Of a stretch of DNA of 45,108 bases, positions 8,626-14,746 are shown piece by piece. The stretch is from an uncultured Alphaproteobacteria bacterium (GTDB lineage Bacteria > Pseudomonadota > Alphaproteobacteria > HIMB59 > GCA-002718135), in assembly GCA_902577905.1 (NCBI GenBank), contig CACHAQ010000010.1, positions 1-45,108 on the forward strand. Direction: 5' to 3'. The stretch's first letter is position 1; every line of letters starts with the position of its first letter. Made by a program: the position numbers and the translations under genes. Under the pieces are notes generated by a model. The model was not told where the DNA came from. It searched no databases and worked only from the letters and a program-made list of their open reading frames with translations.

Positions 8626-8631
8626 TATAAT
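8626..8631 (+). promoter_or_regulatory. -10 box of the 2OG oxygenase gene
   Basis: A perfect TATAAT ends 6 bases before the ATG at 8638. Transcription would start at about 8638, so the mRNA is predicted to be leaderless. There is no Shine-Dalgarno sequence. Confidence 0.6.
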
Positions 8632-8637
8632 TTTTAT

Positions 8638-9474
8638 ATGTACAAAAATTCTTTGTTAAAAAAATTTAAGAAATCAGACTTATATTTAGAAGATTTTCCA
8701 TATATATTGATAGAAAATGCACTTGATGTAGAATTTTATAATGAACTATCGGCTGATTTTCCAAAATTAGAATCATTCACAAATAAGTTTGATATTAAGG
8801 AAAATACAAGATTTGATATCTTTAATGAAAATTATAAAGGCACTAGTCTTGCTTGGAAAGAATTTCTTGAGTACCATTCTTCAGTTGAATTTTTCACAAG
8901 TGTTATTTCAATATTTAAAAACGAGATCCAAAATTCTAAAAATCAAAATTTATTAGATCTACTTTCAAAAAAAAATTTAAAGACAGGTTTTGTTAAAAAA
9001 GATTTTAGAGAAAAAAAAATTGATATTTGGCACCCTATTAGTATTAGTATAAATTCGAAGGTATTAAAAAACAGACCTTCAGTTAGAACACCTCATCTTG
9101 ATAATCCAAATAAAATTTATGGTGGACTTTTTTATATGAGAAATCCTAAAGACAAATGCAAAGGTGGAAATTTGGAACTTTATAAATTCAAAGATAAGAA
9201 AAAATATAATGGCAATGCTGTTCCATCAAGATTTGTGAAAAAAATTGCAAATGTAGATTATAAAGAAAATAATTTAGTCATTTTTTTAAATACTAATGAC
9301 TCTATACATGGCGTAACTCAAAGAACTACTACAGAATTTTCAAGAAGATTTTTATATTTTCATGCGGCTTCAAATAATATTGAAATGCATAGTGCATCTA
9401 ATAATCAAGTAAACAATATAGAGAAATTTGTAGTTAGAGCTAAAAATAAGTTACACTCATTAATTGTTAATTAA
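8638..9474 (+). CDS. 2-oxoglutarate/Fe(II)-dependent oxygenase-like protein
   Basis: The 278-residue protein carries the double-stranded beta-helix pattern of the 2OG-Fe(II) oxygenase (prolyl-4-hydroxylase-like) superfamily. TPHLDNPNKIYGGLFYM near residue 155 supplies the HxD metal pair and the start of the jelly roll. GGNLELYKF is the following strand. NDSIHGVTQR near residue 225 gives the distal His, and SRRFLYFHAA gives the Arg expected to bind 2-oxoglutarate. The first 140 residues are Lys/Phe-rich with no recognised domain. Substrate unknown; relatives often sit in polysaccharide or glycan-modification regions. It lies between repeat copies 1 and 2 as a one-gene module. Confidence 0.75.
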   Translation: MYKNSLLKKFKKSDLYLEDFPYILIENALDVEFYNELSADFPKLESFTNKFDIKENTRFDIFNENYKGTSLAWKEFLEYHSSVEFFTSVISIFKNEIQNSKNQNLLDLLSKKNLKTGFVKKDFREKKIDIWHPISISINSKVLKNRPSVRTPHLDNPNKIYGGLFYMRNPKDKCKGGNLELYKFKDKKKYNGNAVPSRFVKKIANVDYKENNLVIFLNTNDSIHGVTQRTTTEFSRRFLYFHAASNNIEMHSASNNQVNNIEKFVVRAKNKLHSLIVN

Positions 9475-9637
9475 GAATTATTGATTAGACCAGATAATAC
9501 CAAAAAAGTGAGGGCGTTCTGTAATAAGAGTTTCAAATTATTATTAACAGTAAATAACGATTTTTGGAAACTTCTTCGTAGAAAGTTCGTAGTAAGTTTT
9601 CATTATTTGTCAGATTGCTTGTTTTGGTTCTTTGTAG
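9475..9637 (+). repeat. ssrA-linked composite repeat, copy 2
   Basis: The left part (TTATTGATTAGACCAGATAA then AAAAAAGTG, 9479-9510) matches the left part of copy 4. The core AGGGCGTTCTGT is at 9511-9522. The right arm has AACAGTAAATAACG and TTTTTGGAAACTTCTTCG, with octamers CTTCGTAG at 9574, GTTCGTAG at 9585 and CTTTGTAG at 9630. Spacing from the core is 63, 11 and 45 bases, identical to copy 3. The block follows directly after the oxygenase stop codon. No left-arm octamers are seen because that side is coding. Confidence 0.85.
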
Positions 9638-9823
9638 AAGAAAAAAATACTATTTTAATAAATATAGAGATTATCAGTTACAATTTATGTAATATTGAAA
9701 TTTAACCTAATATATATGATGTTTAAAATATTTTTTTTGATTATTATGTGGTATGCGATTAATAAATGAAACTCATCTAATGCTTAAAATAGAGAGTTTA
9801 GAAATAAAATATGGGAATAAATA
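9475..9823. other. Gap holding repeat copy 2 and two tiny reading frames
   Basis: Bases 9475-9637 are the repeat. The remaining 186 bases are AT-rich and hold no credible normal-sized gene. Two tiny frames are visible: 9716-9769, a 17-residue hydrophobic peptide beginning MMFKIFFLII, and 9780-9824, listed separately. An open frame of 74 codons starting at 9481 runs through the repeat itself and is not taken as a gene. Confidence 0.6.
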
Positions 9824-9824
9824 G
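9780..9824 (+). pseudogene. 14-codon frame resembling the start of an ABC ATPase
   Basis: The frame encodes MLKIESLEIKYGNK and stops at TAG, 9822-9824. The peptide looks just like the first strand of ABC transporter ATPases, where MLKI-x-NL-x-x-x-YG is typical. The last base of the stop is the first base of the GTG start of the next gene (TAGTG), so it could also act as a coupled leader. The likeliest reading is the relic of an ABC ATPase gene cut off by recombination, but fourteen residues are too few to be sure. Confidence 0.35.
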
Positions 9825-10834
9825 TGATTAAAGAAAATAAATTTTATTTACAAGGTTTAAGTTCAGTAGTCTTTTTAGGACAAAGTGATGTTTTTTCAGA
9901 TTTAATCAAAATAAATAATAAATTAAATTTAGATACAATAATTATTACAAGTTCTCACCAATCAAAATTAATAGACAAAAAAATAGATTTTAAAATTTTT
10001 GATAGTTTAGATGAAAAATTTAAGAATTTTATTAACAAAAAAGTAAAAAAGGAAAATACTATTTTTATAAGTGTTGGTGCAAGGTATATTTTTAAAAAAT
10101 ATACAATTGAAAATTTTTTTTTGAATAATCTTGTTAATTTTCATGGAACAAGGTTACCTTTAGATACTGGTGGTGGCGGGTTTTCATGGAAAATAATGAG
10201 AGAAGATAGGATAGATAACCAATTAGTTCATTTAATAGACGAAGAAATTGATGCGGGAAGTATTATTGATAATCATTCATCTTTATTTCCTAAATCCTGT
10301 CAGATTCCCAAGGATTTTGAAAATTATAGATTAAAAAAATTTATAGAGTTTTATTTTGAATTTTTAGAAAAATTAAAAAGTGGAAAATCTTTTGAATTAA
10401 AACCTCAACTTAATTATTTAGGTAGATACAATCCAAGACTTAATACTGAAATTGATGGTTTAATTAATTGGGAAATGGATTCTTATGATTTGTATAATTT
10501 TATAAATGCTTTTGATGAACCTTATAAAGGTGCTTCTACTTATCTAAATAATGGAGATTTTGGAAAATTACATTTAAAAAAAGTTCACCTTCACGGAGGA
10601 GATAGTTCAAATCATCCTTTTATGTCAGGCATTGTATCAAGGCATGATAAAAATTGGATAGTTGTTTCTACTAAATCTAAACACATGCTTCTTATTGAAG
10701 AGGTACTAGACAATGATGGTAATAACATTATAAAAAATATTAAAGTAGGTGATAGATTTTACACACCTTACCAAGAAATTGAAAAATCAAAATCTACAAA
10801 AACAATTTTTAATTCAAAAGGACTTAAAAATTAA
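9824..10834 (+). CDS. Formyltransferase-fold protein (possible sugar or amino-sugar N-formyltransferase)
   Basis: The central part of the 336-residue protein fits the formyl_trans_N fold. LVNFHGTRLPLDTGGGGFSW near residue 104 corresponds to the NxHxSxLP...RG stretch of methionyl-tRNA formyltransferase, with the catalytic-type Asn and His present. HLIDEEIDAGSIIDN near residue 138 corresponds to the DxGxI strand, with its Asp. The C-terminal half (INWEMDSYDLYNFINAFDEPYKGA onward) resembles the second formyltransferase domain. It is not the housekeeping Fmt, because the N-terminal Rossmann part is strongly altered. Formylation of a surface sugar is an inference. The start is a GTG overlapping the 14-codon frame upstream; no better in-frame ATG is evident. 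It is cargo within the repeat region. Confidence 0.7.
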   Translation: MIKENKFYLQGLSSVVFLGQSDVFSDLIKINNKLNLDTIIITSSHQSKLIDKKIDFKIFDSLDEKFKNFINKKVKKENTIFISVGARYIFKKYTIENFFLNNLVNFHGTRLPLDTGGGGFSWKIMREDRIDNQLVHLIDEEIDAGSIIDNHSSLFPKSCQIPKDFENYRLKKFIEFYFEFLEKLKSGKSFELKPQLNYLGRYNPRLNTEIDGLINWEMDSYDLYNFINAFDEPYKGASTYLNNGDFGKLHLKKVHLHGGDSSNHPFMSGIVSRHDKNWIVVSTKSKHMLLIEEVLDNDGNNIIKNIKVGDRFYTPYQEIEKSKSTKTIFNSKGLKN

Positions 10835-10963
10835 ACACCATTCTCCACATTTCCTCTAATTAATTTTTCAATAATATTAGATGTTTTTCTCATATCTTTA
10901 TGTGCGATGATTTTAAAATGAATCATTTTTAGTAAAAGTAATTACTTAAAAATTGTTTCAAAA

Positions 10964-11030
10964 CTTCGTAGAGAAGTTTTTGCAAAAAATTTATTGATAT
11001 TATTAAATAATATTTAGAAAGAGGAGCTTC
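10964..11030 (+). repeat. ssrA-linked composite repeat, copy 3 (left arm, decayed core)
   Basis: Octamer CTTCGTAG at 10964 is followed by AT-rich sequence containing TTATTGATATTATTAAATAA, then AGAAAGAGGAGCTTC. This aligns with the left half of copy 4, which has the octamer at 13673, TTATTGATATTACTAGATAA, then AAAAAGTGGGGCGTTC. The distance from octamer to core start is 58 bases in both. The core is degraded (AGGAGCTTC for GGGGCGTTC), and no right arm follows. Confidence 0.7.
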
Positions 11031-11064
11031 TTTTGACTTGTGTTTTAGCACTTATTAGAAATTA

Positions 11065-11190
11065 TTTACATAAGATAGAAAATTATTAGTTTTACAAATT
11101 CACAAAGTTAAATTGGAACATTTCTTTGGTAGTAAATCCTCCTTCAGTCATTGCTCAAATATTAACTCTCGATGTATTGATTTCTATTGA
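11065..11190 (-). pseudogene. Decayed fragment of the small exported protein gene
   Basis: Read leftward, this segment gives SIEINTSRVNI, a TGA, then AMTEGGFTTKEMFQ and soon a stop. The intact gene at 6795-7202 has SIELNSLRVDVW then TMTGGGFTTREMFP. The in-frame TGA falls where the intact gene has TGG (Trp), a second stop cuts the C-terminus short, and nothing upstream corresponds to the N-terminal two thirds. Similarity continues at base level past the premature stop (TTTACAAA, then the ATAAG/GTAAG stretch near 11070). It is a dead paralogue or a leftover of a duplication. Confidence 0.75.
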
Positions 11191-11229
11191 ATAAATTATA
11201 TGCATAATTAATATAGTCATATAAAATTT

Positions 11230-12900
11230 ATGAAAAAAATTATTTTAATTTTATTAATGATTCTGTTTATTCCTTTAGGTCTGCTTACTTATGTATATAT
11301 TACCCCTGAAAGCTACTTATCTAAAACAATTATAAAATCATTTTCGTTAGAGCAAAGAAAGAACATATCATCTTTAATTAATAACACAATTTTTATCATT
11401 CCAAATTTAAATAAAAGGTTAAAAATTGCAGAATATGAAATTAATAATATAAATAATAATATTTTTTTTTTACATAATTCTATTAATAATAATATATTAA
11501 ATGATACTAATAATTTTCAAGAAATTACTTTAAGTAACTTTTATTCAAAAGAAATTTATAACAAAGAGAAAATTAAGATTGGTTTAAAAAAATATGCATT
11601 ACCAATTTTTTTAAACTCAGGAAAAAAACCACGGGGTTATCTTGAAATTTTTCAAGATAAAATTTTTTTAATGCGTGGTGATGGTGAAATTTATTTACTT
11701 GATACAATTAAAAATAATAAAAAAAATCAACAACCAAAAATATTTAAAATTAAAACAAACTTAAAAGATATAATATCAGATATTAATTTTTTTGATAATT
11801 TTAATAACAAAAAATATGGGCAATTTATTGGAGTGAGAGATTTATTAATATATAAAAACGAGCTATACTTTTCATTCTTAAGGGAGTCAAAAAATGAGTG
11901 TTATACTATTTCAATTTTGAAGGCGGAAATAAATTATAATTTTCTAGATTTTAAGGATTTCTTTTTTGAAAGTGATTGTGTTCAGACAAACGTAAAATCA
12001 TCTGGTTTTGGCAATGGTTGGGGTTTGTTGCATTCTGGTGGAAGGATGGTAATTTATAATGATGTTAAGGAAAAAAAAGATAAAATTTTACTAACTACAG
12101 GAGAATTGCAAAATAGAACTTTAGCCCAGGATAAAAGATCAATATTTGGAAAAGTTTTAAGTATCGATATAAAGTCAAAAAATTTTGAAATTTATAGTTC
12201 TGGATTTAGAAATTCTCAAGGTTTGTTATTTATTAAAGAAAAAAATGTAATAATTTCCACAGAGCATGGTCCATTGGGTGGAGATGAAATAAATATCATT
12301 AAAAAAAATCATAACTATGGCTGGCCTATTTCATCTTATGGTGAGCACTATCCAGGATCATATAATTCCATTTCTCCAACAGAATTAAATAAAATAGCTC
12401 CATTAAATTCATCACATAAGGATTTTGGTTTCGAAGAGCCCGTACATTATTTCATATCTGCAATTGCACCTTCTGAAATAGTACAAATAAACAAAAACTT
12501 TATAAATTCTAATGATAATTTATTCTTTTTAACATCACTTAAGTCGGGATCAATTTTTATTTTAAAATTTAATAAAAATTTTTCAAAAGTAACATTCTTA
12601 GAACAAATTAAATTAAATGAAAGAATAAGAGATATAATTTATGATATTAAAAATAATAAATATTTAATGGTCTTTGAAAATTCAGGTTCATTAGGAGTTT
12701 TATATAATAACGATGCTCCATATAATATTTGTTTAGATAATTTTGAAAAACTAGAATATAATAAAAATGTAGATTTAATTAATTATAAAATGCTTAACTC
12801 ATTTGAAAAATATTGCAAAAATGAACATATATCTAAAAACACAAATCCTAATTTAAATATTGAAAATTTAATTAATGATAGTCCAATAGCACTAAATTAA
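11230..12900 (+). CDS. Membrane-anchored glucose/sorbosone dehydrogenase-like beta-propeller
   Basis: The 556-residue protein opens with a single hydrophobic segment (KKIILILLMILFIPLGLLTY), a signal anchor. A region of about 100 Asn/Ile-rich residues follows, then a propeller domain of the GSDH (PQQ-dependent sugar dehydrogenase) type. Seen: GYLEIFQDKIFLMRGDGEIYLLD near residue 137, FGNGWGLLHSGGRMV near residue 258, FGKVLSIDIKSKNFEIYSSGFRNSQGL near residues 307-335, GPLGGDEINIIKKNHNYGWP, YGEHYPGSY near residue 372, and EPVHYFISAIAPSEI near residue 405. These fit the family's RNPQGL, GDE-NGYGWP and P-IAPSG landmarks. The cysteine-containing tail is unusual. True PQQ dependence and substrate are unproven. 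It is cargo of the repeat region. Confidence 0.75.
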   Translation: MKKIILILLMILFIPLGLLTYVYITPESYLSKTIIKSFSLEQRKNISSLINNTIFIIPNLNKRLKIAEYEINNINNNIFFLHNSINNNILNDTNNFQEITLSNFYSKEIYNKEKIKIGLKKYALPIFLNSGKKPRGYLEIFQDKIFLMRGDGEIYLLDTIKNNKKNQQPKIFKIKTNLKDIISDINFFDNFNNKKYGQFIGVRDLLIYKNELYFSFLRESKNECYTISILKAEINYNFLDFKDFFFESDCVQTNVKSSGFGNGWGLLHSGGRMVIYNDVKEKKDKILLTTGELQNRTLAQDKRSIFGKVLSIDIKSKNFEIYSSGFRNSQGLLFIKEKNVIISTEHGPLGGDEINIIKKNHNYGWPISSYGEHYPGSYNSISPTELNKIAPLNSSHKDFGFEEPVHYFISAIAPSEIVQINKNFINSNDNLFFLTSLKSGSIFILKFNKNFSKVTFLEQIKLNERIRDIIYDIKNNKYLMVFENSGSLGVLYNNDAPYNICLDNFEKLEYNKNVDLINYKMLNSFEKYCKNEHISKNTNPNLNIENLINDSPIALN

Positions 12901-12941
12901 TATTTTAATAATATGCAAGTTTCACTCTAATCATTGAAAGT

Positions 12942-13068
12942 GGGGCGTTCTGTAGAACGACCTTTATTTTATTATATACAGAAAATATAGGTTTTTGGAA
13001 ACTTCTTCGTAGAAACTTCGTAGTAAGTTTTCGTTATTTGTCAGATTTCTTGTTTTGGTTCTTCGTAG
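12942..13068 (+). repeat. ssrA-linked composite repeat, copy 4 by position (core plus complete right arm)
   Basis: The core GGGGCGTTCTGTAGAACG has an imperfect palindrome around GTTCT-GT-AGAAC. It is followed by ATACAGAAAATATAGG, TTTTTGGAAACTTCTTCG and three octamers CTTCGTAG at 13005, 13016 and 13061, all perfect. Offsets from the core are 63, 74 and 119 bases, identical to the 9511 copy, and the two copies align almost without gaps over about 130 bases. There is no left arm: the propeller gene ends 42 bases upstream. Confidence 0.85.
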
Positions 13069-13074
13069 TCTTTT

Positions 13075-13596
13075 TTATTCTTTAATTAAGGATAATAATT
13101 TCATTGCTAGTCTAGAAACTGCCTTTCTTCTATCTTTTGATAGTTTTTTAATAATTTTTATATTTTCTTTTATTGTTTTATTATCAATTTTATTGAAAGT
13201 TATTAGAGCATTCATTGATTGACATAAAACAATCCAATCACTGGAATTATTAAGATAATCAGATACAATTTTTTTTGCTTTTTTTTGCTCTTTATTTTCT
13301 AATTGATTAACTAATTCTGAAAATAATTGAGCGCAGGTCCATTGTGTGGAAGATTGTTTTATCTTTGAAATTTTGTTTAAGAAAATATGTTTAAAATCTA
13401 AAAACCATTCTGGTTTTTGTCTAAAAATTCTTTTAAAAGCATTTGATGTTCTTAACCTTACTATTTGGTCTGTGCTTGAATAACACTTAATTAATGAATT
13501 AATTCTATTTTTTTTAACAATAACATGTTCAACAACTTTTATTGTATTACCTAGTGAATTTGGATGACCACCAGTTAGCTCAGACTCATAATTCAT
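13075..13596 (-). CDS. HEAT/ARM-like helical-repeat protein of unknown role
   Basis: The 173-residue product is almost all alpha-helical, with regularly spaced helix pairs (RLRTSNAFKRIFRQKPEWFL, TQWTCAQLFSELVNQLE, WIVLCQSMNALITFNK, KAVSRLAMKLLSLI) as in HEAT or ARM repeats, which act as protein-binding scaffolds. The N-terminus has a conserved-looking motif, ELTGGHPNSLGNTIKVVEHV. I know no defined function for this type. I chose the ATG at 13596 over an upstream TTG at 13602. It is the only gene between the repeat copies at 12942 and 13731, is transcribed leftward, and its 3' end abuts the repeat arm. Confidence 0.65.
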   Translation of the reverse strand: MNYESELTGGHPNSLGNTIKVVEHVIVKKNRINSLIKCYSSTDQIVRLRTSNAFKRIFRQKPEWFLDFKHIFLNKISKIKQSSTQWTCAQLFSELVNQLENKEQKKAKKIVSDYLNNSSDWIVLCQSMNALITFNKIDNKTIKENIKIIKKLSKDRRKAVSRLAMKLLSLIKE

Positions 13597-13661
13597 TATC
13601 AATTAATTTGTTAAAATAGATCCAAAAATTTACATTATTTAATAATAAATTATATATTTTC

Positions 13662-13864
13662 CTTCGTAGAAACTTCGTAGAAAGGTTTTTATAAAAAATT
13701 ATTGATATTACTAGATAATATTAAAAAAGTGGGGCGTTCTGTTGCCCGGCATTAGATTAGAAAATAGCATAATTGCTCATTTTATCAAACTACTTCATTG
13801 CAAACTTCATTGCCAGAATGACTTATTTTCTTTTCAGTTGGTTTTTTGATTTAGTGCTTCATTG
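13662..13864 (+). repeat. ssrA-linked composite repeat, copy 5 (both arms, mixed octamer types)
   Basis: Left arm: CTTCGTAG at 13662 and 13673, then TTATTGATATTACTAGATAA and AAAAAAGT. Core: GGGGCGTTCTGTTGC at 13731-13745, identical to the tmRNA 3' end at 14399-14413, with 18 of 19 bases matching when extended. Right arm: octamers CTTCATTG at 13793, 13805 and 13857, at offsets 62, 74 and 126, close to the 63, 74 and 119 of the other copies. The right-arm sequence between octamers is unlike the other copies, so the two arms appear to come from different element types. Confidence 0.85.
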
Positions 13865-13874
13865 TAAAAACATG

Positions 13875-14387
13875 TTATTTAAAAAGAAGTTTTTTTAATA
13901 AATAAATAAATACTCCAATTAGAAATAATCCAAGACAGATATAATGCAGGTTTTCAACAGAAACTATTCTTAGAAAGATATTTTGATTACTAAATGGAAA
14001 CAAAGGAGTCATATCTCTGTGCATAATACTATCAAGTATTAATTGGGATAAAGCACCAGTAATTGCTCCAATCCATGAGGAAAAATTATTTATTTTTATT
14101 TCAGTTTTAAACCATTTAATCTTTTCCATATAAAAGGTTTTGTTCCAAATTCTTAAACCAAATTCACAAATAGGTTTTCCAAGCGTTGCACAAACAATAG
14201 CAACAATTGTAACTCCAAGGATTGTATGAAAAAATTTATGTGAAAGAAAACCAGTTGTGAAATAGAAATAGAGTGCTTCACAATCAATTAAAACATTTGT
14301 TAAAGTAAATGTTGAAAAACTAAAATATTTTGGAAAAACTGATTTAACAGATGTTCCTGCAAGTATGTGATATGGTGTAAATGGCAT
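13875..14387 (-). CDS. YdjM-like inner-membrane protein (putative metal-dependent hydrolase)
   Basis: The 170-residue protein opens with MPFTPYHILAGTS, then TLTNVLIDCEALYFYF, SHKFFHTILGVTIVAIV, GALSQLILDSIMHRDMTPLFPFS and a final membrane segment ending in LLKKLLF. Four or so membrane segments and conserved His/Asp residues (HxLAG, D-E, HxxxH, D-x3-H-RDxxP) are the pattern of the YdjM / DUF457-like family, described as putative membrane-bound hydrolases. The reaction is not established. It is the single gene between the last repeat copy and the tmRNA end, starting 12 bases from the tmRNA 3' boundary. Confidence 0.65.
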   Translation of the reverse strand: MPFTPYHILAGTSVKSVFPKYFSFSTFTLTNVLIDCEALYFYFTTGFLSHKFFHTILGVTIVAIVCATLGKPICEFGLRIWNKTFYMEKIKWFKTEIKINNFSSWIGAITGALSQLILDSIMHRDMTPLFPFSNQNIFLRIVSVENLHYICLGLFLIGVFIYLLKKLLFK

Positions 14388-14398
14388 ATATTAATTAA

Positions 14399-14644
14399 GG
14401 GGCGTTCTGTTGCTCGGTGCCCCTGACCGCGCTCACCTAGAATCTAGGCAGCAAGTGCTAATCTATTATCGTTAGCGTTTATAAAATAGCCCGATAACGG
14501 TGGTACAATACCGGATAAAGTCTTTGTCTTTGAATTACCGTCAAACCTATTTCGTCCCCATATTTTGGTGGAGACGCCGGGTACCGCCCCCGGGTCCGAA
14601 TAACTTATTGCACAAAGCATTTATTATCTTAGTTGCAAAGCAAC
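14399..14644 (-). ncRNA. ssrA: tmRNA, permuted two-piece alphaproteobacterial form
   Basis: Read leftward from 14644. The acceptor piece comes first: hairpin GTTGC-TTT-GCAAC, a T-arm-like GGACCCGGGGGCGGTACCC, the acceptor strand GTCTCC, then ACCA ending at 14566. Six bases follow (AAATAT, 14560-14565). The coding piece then begins at 14559 with GGGGACGAAATAGGTTTGAC, whose first six bases pair with GTCTCC. It continues through a pseudoknot-like CCGGTATTG...CCGTTATCGGG, the tag frame at 14476-14444, and a final helix GGGGC...GCCCC ending at 14399. This order is the known circular permutation of alphaproteobacterial ssrA. The RNA rescues stalled ribosomes. The gene's 3' end is the target copied in the repeats to its left. 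Confidence 0.93.
14444..14476 (-). other. tmRNA proteolysis tag reading frame
   Basis: The ten codons GCT AAC GAT AAT AGA, TTA GCA CTT GCT GCC and stop TAG encode ANDNRLALAA. With the alanine carried by tmRNA itself the full tag is AANDNRLALAA, 11 residues as in E. coli. ANDN matches the start of many alphaproteobacterial tags, and LAA at the end is the ClpX recognition signal. The N-terminal part would be the SspB-binding site. Confidence 0.9.
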
Positions 14645-14650
14645 GTTATT

Positions 14651-14656
14651 ATTATA
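14651..14656 (-). promoter_or_regulatory. -10 box of the tmRNA gene
   Basis: On the minus strand TATAAT ends 6 bases before the G at 14644, the first base of the GTTGC hairpin. This places the transcription start exactly at the predicted 5' end of the acceptor piece. The -35 region is poor (TTTCAA at 17 bases). Confidence 0.65.
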
Positions 14657-14746
14657 CCCTAAACTAATTATACTTGAAAGTTTTGTCTTGTAACCTAGTA
14701 ATTAAAAATAAAATTGTTACTAATTAAGACATAAAATAAAAAAAAT

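Larger units (their letters stand above)
10835..11229. other. Intergenic stretch with repeat copy 3 and a gene relic
   Basis: This 395-base gap contains a partial ssrA-linked repeat (10964-11030) and a decayed copy of the small exported gene (about 11065-11190, minus strand). A 31-codon minus-strand frame (10831-10926, beginning MIHFKIIAHKDMRKTSN) ends across the formyltransferase stop. It may be a gene relic but matches nothing I recognise. A possible -10 box (TATAAA, 11220-11225) lies 4 bases before the next start. Otherwise nothing is seen. Confidence 0.6.
14388..14746. other. Gap containing the tmRNA gene and its promoter
   Basis: No protein gene lies here. The tmRNA precursor (14399-14644, minus) fills most of the stretch, its promoter lies at 14651-14656, and the last 90 bases are AT-rich leader sequence before folA. 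A TAAAAT at 14732-14737, 9 bases before the folA ATG, is a possible folA -10 box. Confidence 0.8.

Noticed and set aside
9481-9705. An open frame of 74 codons
   Set aside because: It runs through repeat copy 2, including the core and all three octamers, and its start is TTG with no coding-like composition. It is a chance frame in a repeat.
10831-10926. Minus-strand 31-codon frame
   Set aside because: Short, overlapping the formyltransferase stop and matching nothing known; kept only as a remark in the intergenic entry.
11140-11160. TGA read as tryptophan in the small-gene relic
   Set aside because: TGA is used as a normal stop elsewhere (for example folA, degP and ftsZ-neighbour reading frames), and the relic also has other lesions and no N-terminus, so decay is the simpler explanation.
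8510-13864. CRISPR array or integron attC cassettes
   Set aside because: The repeats are long, few, irregularly spaced and separated by genes, so not CRISPR. They lack the paired RYYYAAC and GTTRRRY ends of attC sites and there is no integron integrase; the match to the ssrA end explains the core better.
14399-14423. Intrinsic terminator at the tmRNA end
   Set aside because: The GGGGC/GCCCC helix is followed by TTAATTAA, not a T-run, and its 15-base loop is large; it is better read as part of the tmRNA structure.
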